From an uncultured bacterium (GTDB lineage Bacteria > Bacillota > Clostridia > TANB77 > CAG-508): a stretch of DNA of 27,570 bases. The notes beneath the pieces are model-generated. The model worked only from the letters and a program-made list of their open reading frames with translations. It was not told the origin of the DNA and did no database searches. Shown piece after piece: positions 15,312 to 23,625 of this stretch. A program made the translations under genes and the position numbers. The stretch spans positions 1 through 27,570 of the forward strand of contig CAJMLO010000009.1 in the NCBI GenBank assembly GCA_905214245.1, read 5' to 3'. The stretch's first letter is position 1. Every line of letters starts with the position of its first letter.

Positions 15312-15677
15312 TTATTTATAGTAACTTGATAAAGTTATTCTATAGATATTTTTTTTGTTTAATTTTGGTAAAACTGCAGCGGTAAAACCTCCTGCACTTG
15401 GTGGTAAAGTATAATCTGTATAAACCGGTATGAAAAAACATATTAGCAAAATCAATATTGATAATATATTAAGCAAGTAAACTTTTTTGAAAGTTGAAAA
15501 TTTCAAAGATATAACAGATACAATAATTGCTATAATTTGTAATATAATTACTATTATTGAAGAAGCTATATTTGAATCTGATTTTATATTTATAAGAAGT
15601 ATTCTTGTTGTTAAAATAATATTGATTATTGCAATTAATATTATAAATATTTGAAGCGATTTTTTTGATTTTTTCAA
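15312..15677 (-). CDS. small hydrophobic membrane protein, unknown function
   Basis: This is a 121-residue protein with a Lys/Ser N-terminus and three hydrophobic helices (about 8-28, 38-60, 68-88), then a polar tail containing PPSAGGFTAAVLPKLNKK. I know no family for it. I place the start at TTG 15677, 6 nt after AGGAGG (15684-15689). An in-frame TTG at 15695 would put the ribosome-binding site inside the coding region, so it is rejected. The ribosome-binding site begins only 15 nt after the 3' end of tRNA-Thr on the same strand and I see no promoter between them, so the mRNA is probably released by tRNA 3' processing of a common transcript. Confidence 0.6.
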   Translation of the reverse strand: MKKSKKSLQIFIILIAIINIILTTRILLINIKSDSNIASSIIVIILQIIAIIVSVISLKFSTFKKVYLLNILSILILLICFFIPVYTDYTLPPSAGGFTAAVLPKLNKKNIYRITLSSYYK

Positions 15678-15704
15678 ATTTTTCCTCCTTTCCAAATTAT
15701 CTTA

Positions 15705-15780
15705 TGGAGCCAATAAGCAGAATCGAACTGCTGACCTACGGGTTACGAATCCGTTGCTCTACCAACTGAGCTATATTGGC
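15705..15780 (-). tRNA. tRNA-Thr (anticodon CGT)
   Basis: The 76-nt cloverleaf on the minus strand has acceptor arms GCCAATA/TATTGGC, D-arm GCTC/GAGC, anticodon loop TTCGTAA (anticodon CGT, reading ACG), a T-arm AGCAG-TTCGATT-CTGCT, discriminator T and an encoded CCA (15705-15707). The last anticodon-stem pair is an A-C mismatch (31-39), which tRNAs tolerate. Confidence 0.95.
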
Positions 15781-15818
15781 AAATAACTTAATTGATATTC
15801 TATCACATTAAGTTATTT
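15781..15818. repeat. 12-bp inverted repeat abutting the tRNA 5' end
   Basis: AAATAACTTAAT (15781-15792) and ATTAAGTTATTT (15807-15818) are perfect inverted arms with a 14-bp spacer, ending exactly at the first base of the tRNA. A T8 run follows on the plus strand, so it has terminator shape there. On the minus strand the spacer holds TAGAAT, a possible -10 of the tRNA promoter, with TAGAAA 17 bp upstream as a weak -35. Confidence 0.6.
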
Positions 15819-15840
15819 TTTTCTACCCATTTAATAAAAA

Positions 15841-15921
15841 TATTTTAAATTCAGCGATTTCGATGAAAAAAAACATACGGTGTTTTGAAATTATTTTAAA
15901 TTCTGAAATTTTAATGAGAAA
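15841..15921. repeat. imperfect 30-bp direct repeat upstream of ftsY
   Basis: 15841-15870 and 15892-15921 share TATTTTAAATTC followed by matching ATTT and ATGA blocks, about 24 of 30 positions by eye. The offset is 51 bp. In this AT-rich gap it could be chance. Confidence 0.4.
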
Positions 15922-15958
15922 CTAAAACTTAAAATTATATTAATTTATGAGGAAAAAG

Positions 15959-15987
15959 TGTACAAATGAGGTAAATTATGGTATACT
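15959..15987 (+). promoter_or_regulatory. promoter of ftsY
   Basis: TGTACA (15959-15964) and TATACT (15982-15987) have a 17-bp spacer. A start near 15994 supports translation from ATG 16040 and excludes the upstream in-frame ATG at 15947. Confidence 0.6.
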
Positions 15988-16039
15988 AAAAATGTGTGAA
16001 AATACAAAAACAAAAGTAAAATTTATTTTGGAGGAAAAA

Positions 16040-16945
16040 ATGGGATTTTTTGATAAATTAAAACAAGGTTTAAATAAGACAAAAACATCGTTTGAAGAGA
16101 AAATGAATAATGTTTTTAGCAATTTTAGAAAGGTTGATGAAGAGCTTTTAGAGGAACTAGAGGAAGCATTAATCATGTCAGATGTTGGAGTTGAAACATC
16201 AACCAAAATTGTTTCAAAATTAAGAGATAGAGTAAAAAAAGAAAATATACAAGATGAAGAAGGAGTAAGACAAGCTCTTAGAGATGAGATAAAAGATATT
16301 TTCGATAGTGTAGATAATAGCTTAAAACTTGAAACTCAGCCATCTGTAATACTTGTTGTAGGTGTTAATGGAGTTGGCAAAACTACTTCTATAGGAAAAA
16401 TGGCAAATAGACTAAAGCAAGATGGCAAGAAGGTTGTGGTAGCAGCAGCAGATACTTTTAGAGCAGCGGCTGTTGAACAACTTGAGATTTGGGCAGACAG
16501 AGCAGGCTGTGATATTGTAAAGAAACAAGAGGGGGTTGATCCTGCATCTGTTGTATATGATGCTATAAAGGTTGCAAAAGAAAAACAAGCAGATGTATTA
16601 ATATGTGATACAGCAGGGAGGCTACATAATAAAAAATATTTGATGGATGAATTATTAAAAATAAAAAGAGTAATAGATAAAGAATTACCAGGGGCATCAA
16701 AGGAAGTTCTTATGGTTTTGGATGCTACAACAGGACAAAATGCAATTGAACAAGTTAAAGCATTTAAAGAAACAGTTGACATTACAGGAATTGTACTTAC
16801 TAAACTTGATGGTACAGCTAAAGGTGGAGTTGTAATTGGAATTGTAGCTGAAAATAAAATGCCAGTTAAATTTATTGGCGTTGGAGAACAAATTGATGAT
16901 ATGGAGATTTTTAATAGTACAGATTTTGTTAATGCTTTGATATAA
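16040..16945 (+). CDS. ftsY: signal recognition particle receptor FtsY
   Basis: This SRP GTPase receptor docks ribosome-SRP complexes at the membrane for co-translational insertion. It has 301 residues: an N helical bundle (about 1-95) and a G domain. The P-loop is GVNGVGKT (108-115), followed by DTFRAAAVEQL, DTAGRL and TKLDGTAKGG, all SRP-GTPase signatures. The acidic A domain of proteobacterial FtsY is absent, as usual in Gram-positives. ATG 16040 is chosen because GGAGG lies 5-9 nt upstream and the promoter -10 ends at 15987. The UPF0182 gene follows 12 bp later in the same operon. Confidence 0.96.
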   Translation: MGFFDKLKQGLNKTKTSFEEKMNNVFSNFRKVDEELLEELEEALIMSDVGVETSTKIVSKLRDRVKKENIQDEEGVRQALRDEIKDIFDSVDNSLKLETQPSVILVVGVNGVGKTTSIGKMANRLKQDGKKVVVAAADTFRAAAVEQLEIWADRAGCDIVKKQEGVDPASVVYDAIKVAKEKQADVLICDTAGRLHNKKYLMDELLKIKRVIDKELPGASKEVLMVLDATTGQNAIEQVKAFKETVDITGIVLTKLDGTAKGGVVIGIVAENKMPVKFIGVGEQIDDMEIFNSTDFVNALI

Positions 16946-16957
16946 AGGAGATTTTGT

Positions 16958-19864
16958 ATGAATAATAATAAACAAAATAATGTATCAGAAGAAGAAATAA
17001 AAAGAGAATTAAAACAAGCAAAAGAACAAGAAAAGAAAAATGAAGAAATTAAAATAAAAAAGAGCAAAGTAAGAATGTATATTGTGCTTGCATTTTTGAT
17101 ACTTACAGCAGTTGTAGGGTATGTAATATTTAGAGGCAATTATTTAGAAACACTTGAAATAGGAGCAAAATATGTAGGCATATTTTGGCAAAATGTAAAT
17201 TCAATGGCAATTACATTTATAATTAATTTTATAGCTTTATTTTTAATTATTTTTATAGTAAACAAAAAAATTAGAAAAAATCTAAAAGTGTTTTTTGATG
17301 AAGATAAAAGAAATATGCCAAAACTTCCAAATAAGTCAATTGCATTTATTTTATCTATCATTGTTAGTAGCATTAGTTCAAAAGTTATGCTTCAAAAATA
17401 CTTACTATTTATGAATAGTACATCTTTTGGAAAAAATGATCCGGTGTTTGGATATGATATTGGATATTTTATGTTCCAAAAACCTTTTATCGAATTCATG
17501 ATAATGTATTTACTATTTATTGTAATTGGAATAGCCATTTATAGTGCAATATATTATATTGCAACATTTAATATTTATTTTGAAGGAATAAGTAGAGAAA
17601 CTATAAAGAAAAGTAAAATATTAAAACAATTATTAAATTTGATAATGATTGCGGCAATATTACTTGCAGGACTTGTATATATACATACACAAAATATTGG
17701 GTTTGAAAAATTCATGTCACTTCAAGAAGATACAACATATTCAATATATGGAGCAGGTGTAACTGACGTTACTATTAAATTATGGGGATATAGAATACTA
17801 CCTATAGTTATTATTGTTTCAGTATTTATAGCAATTAAAGCTTTTGAAAAAGGTAAAACAAAAAAAGTAATAATCAGCATTGCTGTGGTTCCAATATATA
17901 TTGTATCATTACTTTTAATAATGTTAATATTTCAAATTGCATTTGTTACACCAAATGAGCTTGATAAAGAAAAGCAAAGTATTGAACAAAACATAAAGAA
18001 TACAAAAAGTGCGTATGGAATTGAAGTAGATGAGATTTCAATAACAAATGGTGGAGCTACAATTAAAGAAAATGATTTAACCAATTTACAAGACACAATT
18101 GAGAATATTGCAATTATAGATAAATCAACAGTACTTAAGGATTTGAATGCAGTTCAAACAGAAAAAGGATATTATACTTATTCTACAACTCAGATAGCAA
18201 ATTATAGAGTAAATGGTAAAAACAAACTTGTATATATTTCACCAAGAGAAATAAACAGTAATGGAACATATAACAACAAAACATATGAATATACACATGG
18301 ATATGGTGTTGTAGTTACATCAGCCGTTTCTACAACTACATCTGGAAATTTACTTAAATTACAAAAAAATTACACATTATCAAAAAATGATGTTGTAACT
18401 ATTACAGAGCCAAGAATTTATTTCGGACTTCAAACAAACAATAACATTGTTACAAATAGCAATAATAGAAAGGAATTTGACTATCCAGTATCAACGACTA
18501 CTACAGTGCAAAATGCAGAAAATGTTTATGCTGGAAAAGCAGGATTACAACTTGGATTATTAGATAGATTTATTTTAGGAGTAAAAGAGGGAGATCTAAA
18601 ACTTGCTTTATCTGCTAATGTAAATCATGACAGTAAAATATTAACGAATCGTAATATTCTAAAAAGAGCAAAAGCAATAATGCCATATTTACTATATGAT
18701 AATGATCCATATATGGTAGTAAATGAAGATGGAAGACTTATTTGGGTACTTGATGCATATACTACATCAGATAATTATCCATATTCACAAAAAACTTTGC
18801 TACAACTTGATGCAATAAACAAGTTGGAATTTAATTATATAAGAAATTCTGTAAAAGTTTTAATTGATGCATATGATGGTACAATTAATTTCTATATAAC
18901 AGATAGAAATGATCCAATTGCTAGTGCATATGAAAAGATTTATCCAGATTTATTTACAACAGAAGAAATTTCAACAGATATAAGTAGTCAATTTGTATAT
19001 CCTAAATTTTTATATGATATTCAAACATCAATGATGGAAAGATATCACAATATACAATCAGATGTACTATACAGAGGAAATGACGTATGGGATGTTGCAA
19101 CACACAATACAAGTAGAGTTTCAACAAAAACTGGAACTGATATAGAAGCATATTATACAATGGTAAAAACTACAGACAGTGATACAAGTAAATTAGGACT
19201 TGTAATCCCATTTACTCCATATGGTAAGCAAAATATTACATCATATATGGTTGGAACATATGAAAATGGAAAACCTAAATTAACTGTATATAAATTTTCT
19301 TCTGATAGCAATATTTTAGGGCCAATGCAACTTGATACTCAAATAGAACAAGATGAAAAGATTTCTAAAGAGATTGATGCACTAAATGTAAATGGAACAA
19401 AAATTAGCAAGAATATGATTATTGTACCATTAAATAATACATTATTATACGTAGAACCTATATATCAACAATATATAAATGAAACTGATTCTACACCAAC
19501 ACTTAAAAAAGTGGTTGTTGCATCTGGAAATAAACTTGCAATAGGAGATAATCTAACAGATGCATTGGAAAATCTTGTTTCAAGATATGCAGTGGATATA
19601 AATATAGAAAATACAGATAGTACAGATGATTTGGTAAAAGCAATAATTAAAGCAAATGGTAATTTAAAAAATTCTACATCAAATGGTGACCTTGAAATGG
19701 TAGGAAAAGATGTAAAAAAATTGCAAGAATTAATTGATAAATTAGAGAAGCTTACAAAGAAAGAGGAAAAAGAGCAAAGCAAGAAAAAGTTGCAAAATAA
19801 AAATATAAATGATATATCAAATTCTGTAAATGTTTTAAATACAGTTGCAAATGAAATACAATAA
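16958..19864 (+). CDS. UPF0182-family large membrane protein
   Basis: This 968-residue protein has a charged coiled N-terminus (1-40), about seven hydrophobic helices within residues 40-345 and a large extracytoplasmic C-terminal region ending in a Lys/Glu coiled-coil tail. The layout and segments such as YSIYGAGVTDVTIKLWGYRIL match the UPF0182/COG1615 family, found in actinobacteria, cyanobacteria and clostridia. Its function is unknown. It lies 12 bp after ftsY with an AAAGGAG site and is closed by its own terminator, so it is co-transcribed with ftsY. Confidence 0.88.
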   Translation: MNNNKQNNVSEEEIKRELKQAKEQEKKNEEIKIKKSKVRMYIVLAFLILTAVVGYVIFRGNYLETLEIGAKYVGIFWQNVNSMAITFIINFIALFLIIFIVNKKIRKNLKVFFDEDKRNMPKLPNKSIAFILSIIVSSISSKVMLQKYLLFMNSTSFGKNDPVFGYDIGYFMFQKPFIEFMIMYLLFIVIGIAIYSAIYYIATFNIYFEGISRETIKKSKILKQLLNLIMIAAILLAGLVYIHTQNIGFEKFMSLQEDTTYSIYGAGVTDVTIKLWGYRILPIVIIVSVFIAIKAFEKGKTKKVIISIAVVPIYIVSLLLIMLIFQIAFVTPNELDKEKQSIEQNIKNTKSAYGIEVDEISITNGGATIKENDLTNLQDTIENIAIIDKSTVLKDLNAVQTEKGYYTYSTTQIANYRVNGKNKLVYISPREINSNGTYNNKTYEYTHGYGVVVTSAVSTTTSGNLLKLQKNYTLSKNDVVTITEPRIYFGLQTNNNIVTNSNNRKEFDYPVSTTTTVQNAENVYAGKAGLQLGLLDRFILGVKEGDLKLALSANVNHDSKILTNRNILKRAKAIMPYLLYDNDPYMVVNEDGRLIWVLDAYTTSDNYPYSQKTLLQLDAINKLEFNYIRNSVKVLIDAYDGTINFYITDRNDPIASAYEKIYPDLFTTEEISTDISSQFVYPKFLYDIQTSMMERYHNIQSDVLYRGNDVWDVATHNTSRVSTKTGTDIEAYYTMVKTTDSDTSKLGLVIPFTPYGKQNITSYMVGTYENGKPKLTVYKFSSDSNILGPMQLDTQIEQDEKISKEIDALNVNGTKISKNMIIVPLNNTLLYVEPIYQQYINETDSTPTLKKVVVASGNKLAIGDNLTDALENLVSRYAVDINIENTDSTDDLVKAIIKANGNLKNSTSNGDLEMVGKDVKKLQELIDKLEKLTKKEEKEQSKKKLQNKNINDISNSVNVLNTVANEIQ

Positions 19865-19870
19865 TAAATG

Positions 19871-19898
19871 AAAACTGCGTGAAATCTCATGCAGTTTT
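19871..19898 (+). terminator. intrinsic terminator after the UPF0182 gene
   Basis: AAAACTGCGTGA (19871-19882) pairs with TCATGCAGTTTT (19887-19898) with one G-T wobble and a 4-nt loop. The following T-rich stretch is broken (CTTGTTATTTTA). Confidence 0.75.
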
Positions 19899-19899
19899 C

Positions 19900-19928
19900 T
19901 TGTTATTTTATAGGGGGTGTGATATACT
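19900..19928 (+). promoter_or_regulatory. promoter of the transketolase pair
   Basis: TTGTTA (19900-19905) and TATACT (19923-19928) are 17 bp apart, immediately after the preceding terminator. Confidence 0.6.
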
Positions 19929-19981
19929 GTGAAACAGTTAAACAAACAAATAAACTATTTTTTAAGTAGGAGGATAAAATA

Positions 19982-20833
19982 TTGAAAATTACAAGTGTAG
20001 AAGCCTTAAAAATTATATCAAATGAGGTTAGAAAAAATATTATAGAAGAGGTATATGAAGCGCAATCTGGACATCCAGGTGGTTCACTTTCATGTGCAGA
20101 TATTTTAACAGTATTGTATTTTAATCAGATGAATGTAAATCCTAAAATGCCAGATGCAAAGGAGAGGGATAGACTCGTTTTATCTAAAGGACATTGCTCG
20201 CCAGCATTGTATGCCATACTTGCACAAAAAGGATATTTTGACAAAAAAGAATTAAAAAAATTTAGAAAATTAGGTAGCTTTTTGCAAGGACATCCTGATA
20301 TGAAAAAAGTTCCAGGCGTTGATATGACAACAGGTTCACTTGGACAAGGAATATCTGCAGCAGTTGGAATGGCTATTGCATCTAAAATGAATGAAGCGGG
20401 TTGCAGAGTGTATTGCATTTTAGGCGATGGAGAAATTGAAGAAGGACAAGTGTGGGAAGCATGTATGTCTGCATATAAAAATAAGTTAGACAATTTATGC
20501 ATAATACTTGATAATAACGGACTTCAAATAGATGGCAAAATAGATGAAGTCGCTGGACTTGATAATATTGCTGGTAAATTTGCAAGCTTTGGATTTAATG
20601 TTTTAAATGTTGATGGAAATAATATTAACCAATTGATAGATGCGTTTGATACAGCAAAACAAACAAAAGGTAAGCCTACAGTTATTATTGCAAAAACTGT
20701 AAAAGGAAAGGGAGTTTCTTTTATGGAAAATAAAGCAGAATGGCATGGACAAGCTCCAACAAAAGAGCAATATGACGAAGCGATTACAGAGCTTGATACA
20801 AATGAAGCAAATGAAATTAAAGAAACGTTTTAG
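19982..20833 (+). CDS. transketolase, N-terminal (TPP-binding) subunit
   Basis: This 283-residue subunit is the thiamine-diphosphate-binding half of a split transketolase in the non-oxidative pentose phosphate pathway. Seen: GHPGGSLSCADIL near 30-42, the LSKGHCSPALYA block, and the TPP motif from GDG (148-150) to NNG (178-180). Translation starts at TTG 19982, 8 nt after AGGAGG (19968-19973). The companion subunit starts 15 bp downstream. Two-gene transketolases are common in Clostridia, so the split is not a frameshift. Confidence 0.94.
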   Translation: MKITSVEALKIISNEVRKNIIEEVYEAQSGHPGGSLSCADILTVLYFNQMNVNPKMPDAKERDRLVLSKGHCSPALYAILAQKGYFDKKELKKFRKLGSFLQGHPDMKKVPGVDMTTGSLGQGISAAVGMAIASKMNEAGCRVYCILGDGEIEEGQVWEACMSAYKNKLDNLCIILDNNGLQIDGKIDEVAGLDNIAGKFASFGFNVLNVDGNNINQLIDAFDTAKQTKGKPTVIIAKTVKGKGVSFMENKAEWHGQAPTKEQYDEAITELDTNEANEIKETF

Positions 20834-20848
20834 GTAGGAGGAAAAATT

Positions 20849-21793
20849 ATGAATATGGATAAAAAAATTGCTACAAGACAAAGCTATGGAGAAGCTTTAG
20901 CTAATCTTGGAGAGAAAAATGAAAATATTGTTGTGCTTGATGCTGATTTATCAAGTGCTACTAAAACGAGCATTTTTGCTAAGAAATTTCCTGATAGATT
21001 TATTGATGCTGGAATATCAGAGCAAAACATGATGGGAATTTCTGCAGGACTTTCTACATTTGGTAAAATCCCGTATGCAAGTACATTTGCAGTTTTTGCA
21101 GCAGGAAGGGCATATGACCAAATAAGAAATAGTATTGCATACCCTAGACTAAATGTTAAAATTTGTGCAACACATGCAGGAATTACAGTTGGAGAAGATG
21201 GAGCGACACATCAAATGATAGAAGATATAAGTCTTATGAGAACGCTTCCAAATATGAAGGTTATGTGCTGTTCAGATGATACACAAACAAAATGGGCTGT
21301 AGAGGAAATATCTAAAATTGATGGACCTGTATATTTGAGACTTTGCAGACTTGCAACACCTATTATATATGATGAAAATCAAAAGTTTGAATTTGGAAAA
21401 GGTGTGCAAATAGGGGAAGGCAAAGATGGTACAATTTTTGCAACAGGTGTAACTGTTTCAGAAGCTATAAAGGCAAAAGAAATTCTTGCGGAGCAAGAAA
21501 TTGATGTAAGAGTTGTTGATATACATACTATAAAACCAATTGATGAAGAATTGATTATAAAATGTGCAAAAGAGACTAAGAAGATTGTTACGGTTGAAGA
21601 TCATAATATAATTGGAGGACTTGGCTCAGCTGTCTGTGAAGTACTTTCAACCAATTATCCTAAAATAGTTACAAGACTTGGAATAAAAGATACATTTGGA
21701 TGCTCTGGAAAAGCTGTAGAATTAATGAAATATTTTGAGATTGACTCAGATGCAATTGTAAAAGAATTTGTAAAAAATGGCAATATGGATTAA
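20849..21793 (+). CDS. transketolase, C-terminal subunit
   Basis: This 314-residue subunit carries the pyrimidine-binding and C-terminal domains that complete the split enzyme. Seen: RQSYGEALANLG, VVLDADLSSATKT, the FPDRFIDAGISEQNMMGISAGL block with the conserved Glu contacting the TPP pyrimidine, and VEDHNIIGGLGSAVCEVL near the end. AGGAGG precedes the ATG, and the gene follows the N-terminal subunit by 15 bp. No clear U-tract terminator follows. Confidence 0.94.
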   Translation: MNMDKKIATRQSYGEALANLGEKNENIVVLDADLSSATKTSIFAKKFPDRFIDAGISEQNMMGISAGLSTFGKIPYASTFAVFAAGRAYDQIRNSIAYPRLNVKICATHAGITVGEDGATHQMIEDISLMRTLPNMKVMCCSDDTQTKWAVEEISKIDGPVYLRLCRLATPIIYDENQKFEFGKGVQIGEGKDGTIFATGVTVSEAIKAKEILAEQEIDVRVVDIHTIKPIDEELIIKCAKETKKIVTVEDHNIIGGLGSAVCEVLSTNYPKIVTRLGIKDTFGCSGKAVELMKYFEIDSDAIVKEFVKNGNMD

Positions 21794-21870
21794 AAATGAA
21801 AAAAAGAAAGAATAAGCTTGAAAAAATGGAAAAAACATAAAAATTATATCGTTTTTTCTAGAAAAAAGTA

Positions 21871-21899
21871 TTGCATTTAATAGGTTTTATTGTTATGAT
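21871..21899 (+). promoter_or_regulatory. promoter of the ftsEX operon
   Basis: TTGCAT (21871-21876) and TATGAT (21894-21899) have a 17-bp spacer. The predicted leader to ftsE is about 120 nt. Confidence 0.55.
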
Positions 21900-21977
21900 T
21901 AGAGTGTGATATTTTAGACAAGTAATTAAATGTAAGATTATAAACTCAAATAAGCTCATAGAACTGAATTGAAGCTT

Positions 21978-22008
21978 TTTGATGAATATTAAAAATATAG
22001 TCATCAAA
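21978..22008 (+). promoter_or_regulatory. leader hairpin just before the ftsE ribosome-binding site
   Basis: TTTGATGA (21978-21985) pairs with TCATCAAA (22001-22008), and ATATT (21986-21990) pairs with AATAT (21994-21998) inside it, giving a 13-bp interrupted stem. The AAAGGA site follows within 10 nt. No U-tract is present. Confidence 0.45.
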
Positions 22009-22027
22009 TAGAAAGGAATATGATAAA

Positions 22028-22714
22028 ATGATAGAATTTAGAAATGTAAATAAGACATATGACACAGGAACAGAAGCAGTACATAATGCAAACTTTAAAA
22101 TTGATAAAGGCGAATTTGCTTTCTTAGTTGGAAGTTCGGGTTCAGGAAAATCTACTCTTATTAAACTTATATTAAAAGAGGAGGAACCAACTTCTGGAAA
22201 CATTATTATAAATGGTAAAGATACTACTTTTTTAAAACCTAAAAGAGTTCCATATTTAAGAAGGAGCATGGGGGTTGTTTTTCAAGACTTTAGATTATTA
22301 CCTGATAAAACAGTTTATGAGAATGTAGCATTTGCAATGTATATTGTAAAGGCAACACCAAGACATATAAGAAGACAAGTTCCAATGGTATTATCACTTG
22401 TTGGATTAAGTGACAAAGCAAAAGTTTATCCAAACGAGTTATCTGGTGGTGAGCAGCAAAGGGTTGCACTTGCAAGAGCATTAGTAAACAATCCATCTAT
22501 GATAATTGCTGATGAGCCAACAGGAAACCTTGATCCAGATACAGCATGGGAGATAATGACATTATTAAATGATATTAATGCAAGAGGAACAACTGTTGTA
22601 GTTGCAACACATGCAAAAGATATAGTAGACAAAATGAAAAAAAGAGTTATTCAGATTGAAAAAGGCAATATAGTAAGAGATGATAAAAAAGGTGGGTATA
22701 ACAGTGAGATATAA
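22028..22714 (+). CDS. ftsE: cell-division ABC transporter ATP-binding protein FtsE
   Basis: This 228-residue ATPase forms the FtsEX complex that transmits ATP hydrolysis through FtsX to activate wall hydrolases outside the cell. Seen: Walker A GSSGSGKST (35-43), Q-loop VFQDFR, signature LSGGEQQ (138-144), Walker B MIIADEP (158-164), and a switch His in ATHAKDIV. It opens a five-gene wall operon; ftsX overlaps its 3' end. Confidence 0.96.
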   Translation: MIEFRNVNKTYDTGTEAVHNANFKIDKGEFAFLVGSSGSGKSTLIKLILKEEEPTSGNIIINGKDTTFLKPKRVPYLRRSMGVVFQDFRLLPDKTVYENVAFAMYIVKATPRHIRRQVPMVLSLVGLSDKAKVYPNELSGGEQQRVALARALVNNPSMIIADEPTGNLDPDTAWEIMTLLNDINARGTTVVVATHAKDIVDKMKKRVIQIEKGNIVRDDKKGGYNSEI

Positions 22715-23597
22715 TGTAATTGGATATTTAATTGGCGAAGGCCTAAGAAACGTGTTTAAAAATAAAAAATCAACAATAGCATCGCTTATGATTATGTGTG
22801 CTACAATGTTTGTATTTGGAATTTTCTTTTTACTTGGAGAAAATGTTCAAGCTGTTGTGAAACAGGTAGAAGAACAACAAGCAATGCAAGTATTTATAGA
22901 ACCAGATGCTACAGAACAGGAAATTTCAGAACTTGGAAATAAAATAAAATCACTTCAATATGTAAATACAACAGAATATGTTACAAAAGAGGATGCACTA
23001 AATACTGTAAAATCATGGTTTAAAGATAATCAAAGCATGATTGAACCACTTGCAAAAAACAATCCTTTTAAAGCATCTTATGTAGTTACTTTAACAGATT
23101 TAAAAAAAATAAATGATGTTGAGGCAGAAATTAAGACATTTGACCATGTAAAAAGTATTACTTTAAGAAATGATACTATAAATAAACTTTTAAATATAGC
23201 AAATGGTGTTAGAACTGCATCAGCTGTAATACTTGTACTTTTAATTTTTATTTCAATATTTATTATATCAAATACAATAAAATTAACAGTACATGCAAGA
23301 AGAAAAGAAATTTCAATTATGAAATATGTAGGCGCAACAAATGGCTTTATAAGATGGCCATTTATGGTAGAAGGTATTATAATTGGAGTTGTTGCAGCAC
23401 TTATATCTGTATGTTTACTTGGAGTAGCATATAATTATGTTGCAGGCCAAGCATCAGGTATGGTTGAGACAATTCAAATTAATTTATTACAATTTTCTAA
23501 CTTGTTTAAGACATTAATGATAACATATTTAGTTTTAGGTATTGGAATTGGTACAATAGGTAGTGCTATATCAATGAGAAAATATCTAGAAGTTTAA
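22704..23597 (+). CDS. ftsX: cell-division ABC transporter permease FtsX
   Basis: This is a membrane protein of about 297 residues: a cytoplasmic N-terminus, one helix (about 25-45), an extracellular domain (about 50-155), then three helices with the FtsX signature HARRKEISIMKYVGATNGFIRWPF between the second and third. GTG 22704 is preferred, preceded by GGTGGG (22691-22696) and giving the usual MRYNVIGYLIGEG start; an ATG at 22680 in the same frame would add eight residues. The overlap with ftsE is 11 bp (or 35 bp). The extracellular domain is the expected contact for the coiled-coil hydrolases encoded next. Confidence 0.94.
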   Translation: MRYNVIGYLIGEGLRNVFKNKKSTIASLMIMCATMFVFGIFFLLGENVQAVVKQVEEQQAMQVFIEPDATEQEISELGNKIKSLQYVNTTEYVTKEDALNTVKSWFKDNQSMIEPLAKNNPFKASYVVTLTDLKKINDVEAEIKTFDHVKSITLRNDTINKLLNIANGVRTASAVILVLLIFISIFIISNTIKLTVHARRKEISIMKYVGATNGFIRWPFMVEGIIIGVVAALISVCLLGVAYNYVAGQASGMVETIQINLLQFSNLFKTLMITYLVLGIGIGTIGSAISMRKYLEV

Positions 23598-23625
23598 AAA
23601 CGTAAGAATATAAGGGAGAGTGCTT

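Noticed and set aside
15947..16039. Upstream in-frame ATG extending ftsY by 31 codons
   Set aside because: The promoter -10 box (15982-15987) lies inside this extension, and GGAGG sits just before ATG 16040, which gives a normal FtsY N-terminus.
16336..17139. 267-codon minus-strand ORF opposite ftsY and the UPF0182 start
   Set aside because: It is antisense to clear conserved genes, its Ser/Thr/Phe-rich composition is typical of a shadow frame, and no ribosome-binding site was seen.
21796..21840. 14-codon ORF (MKKRKNKLEKMEKT) after the transketolase genes
   Set aside because: No ribosome-binding site, and its lysine-rich low-complexity content is expected by chance in A-rich DNA.
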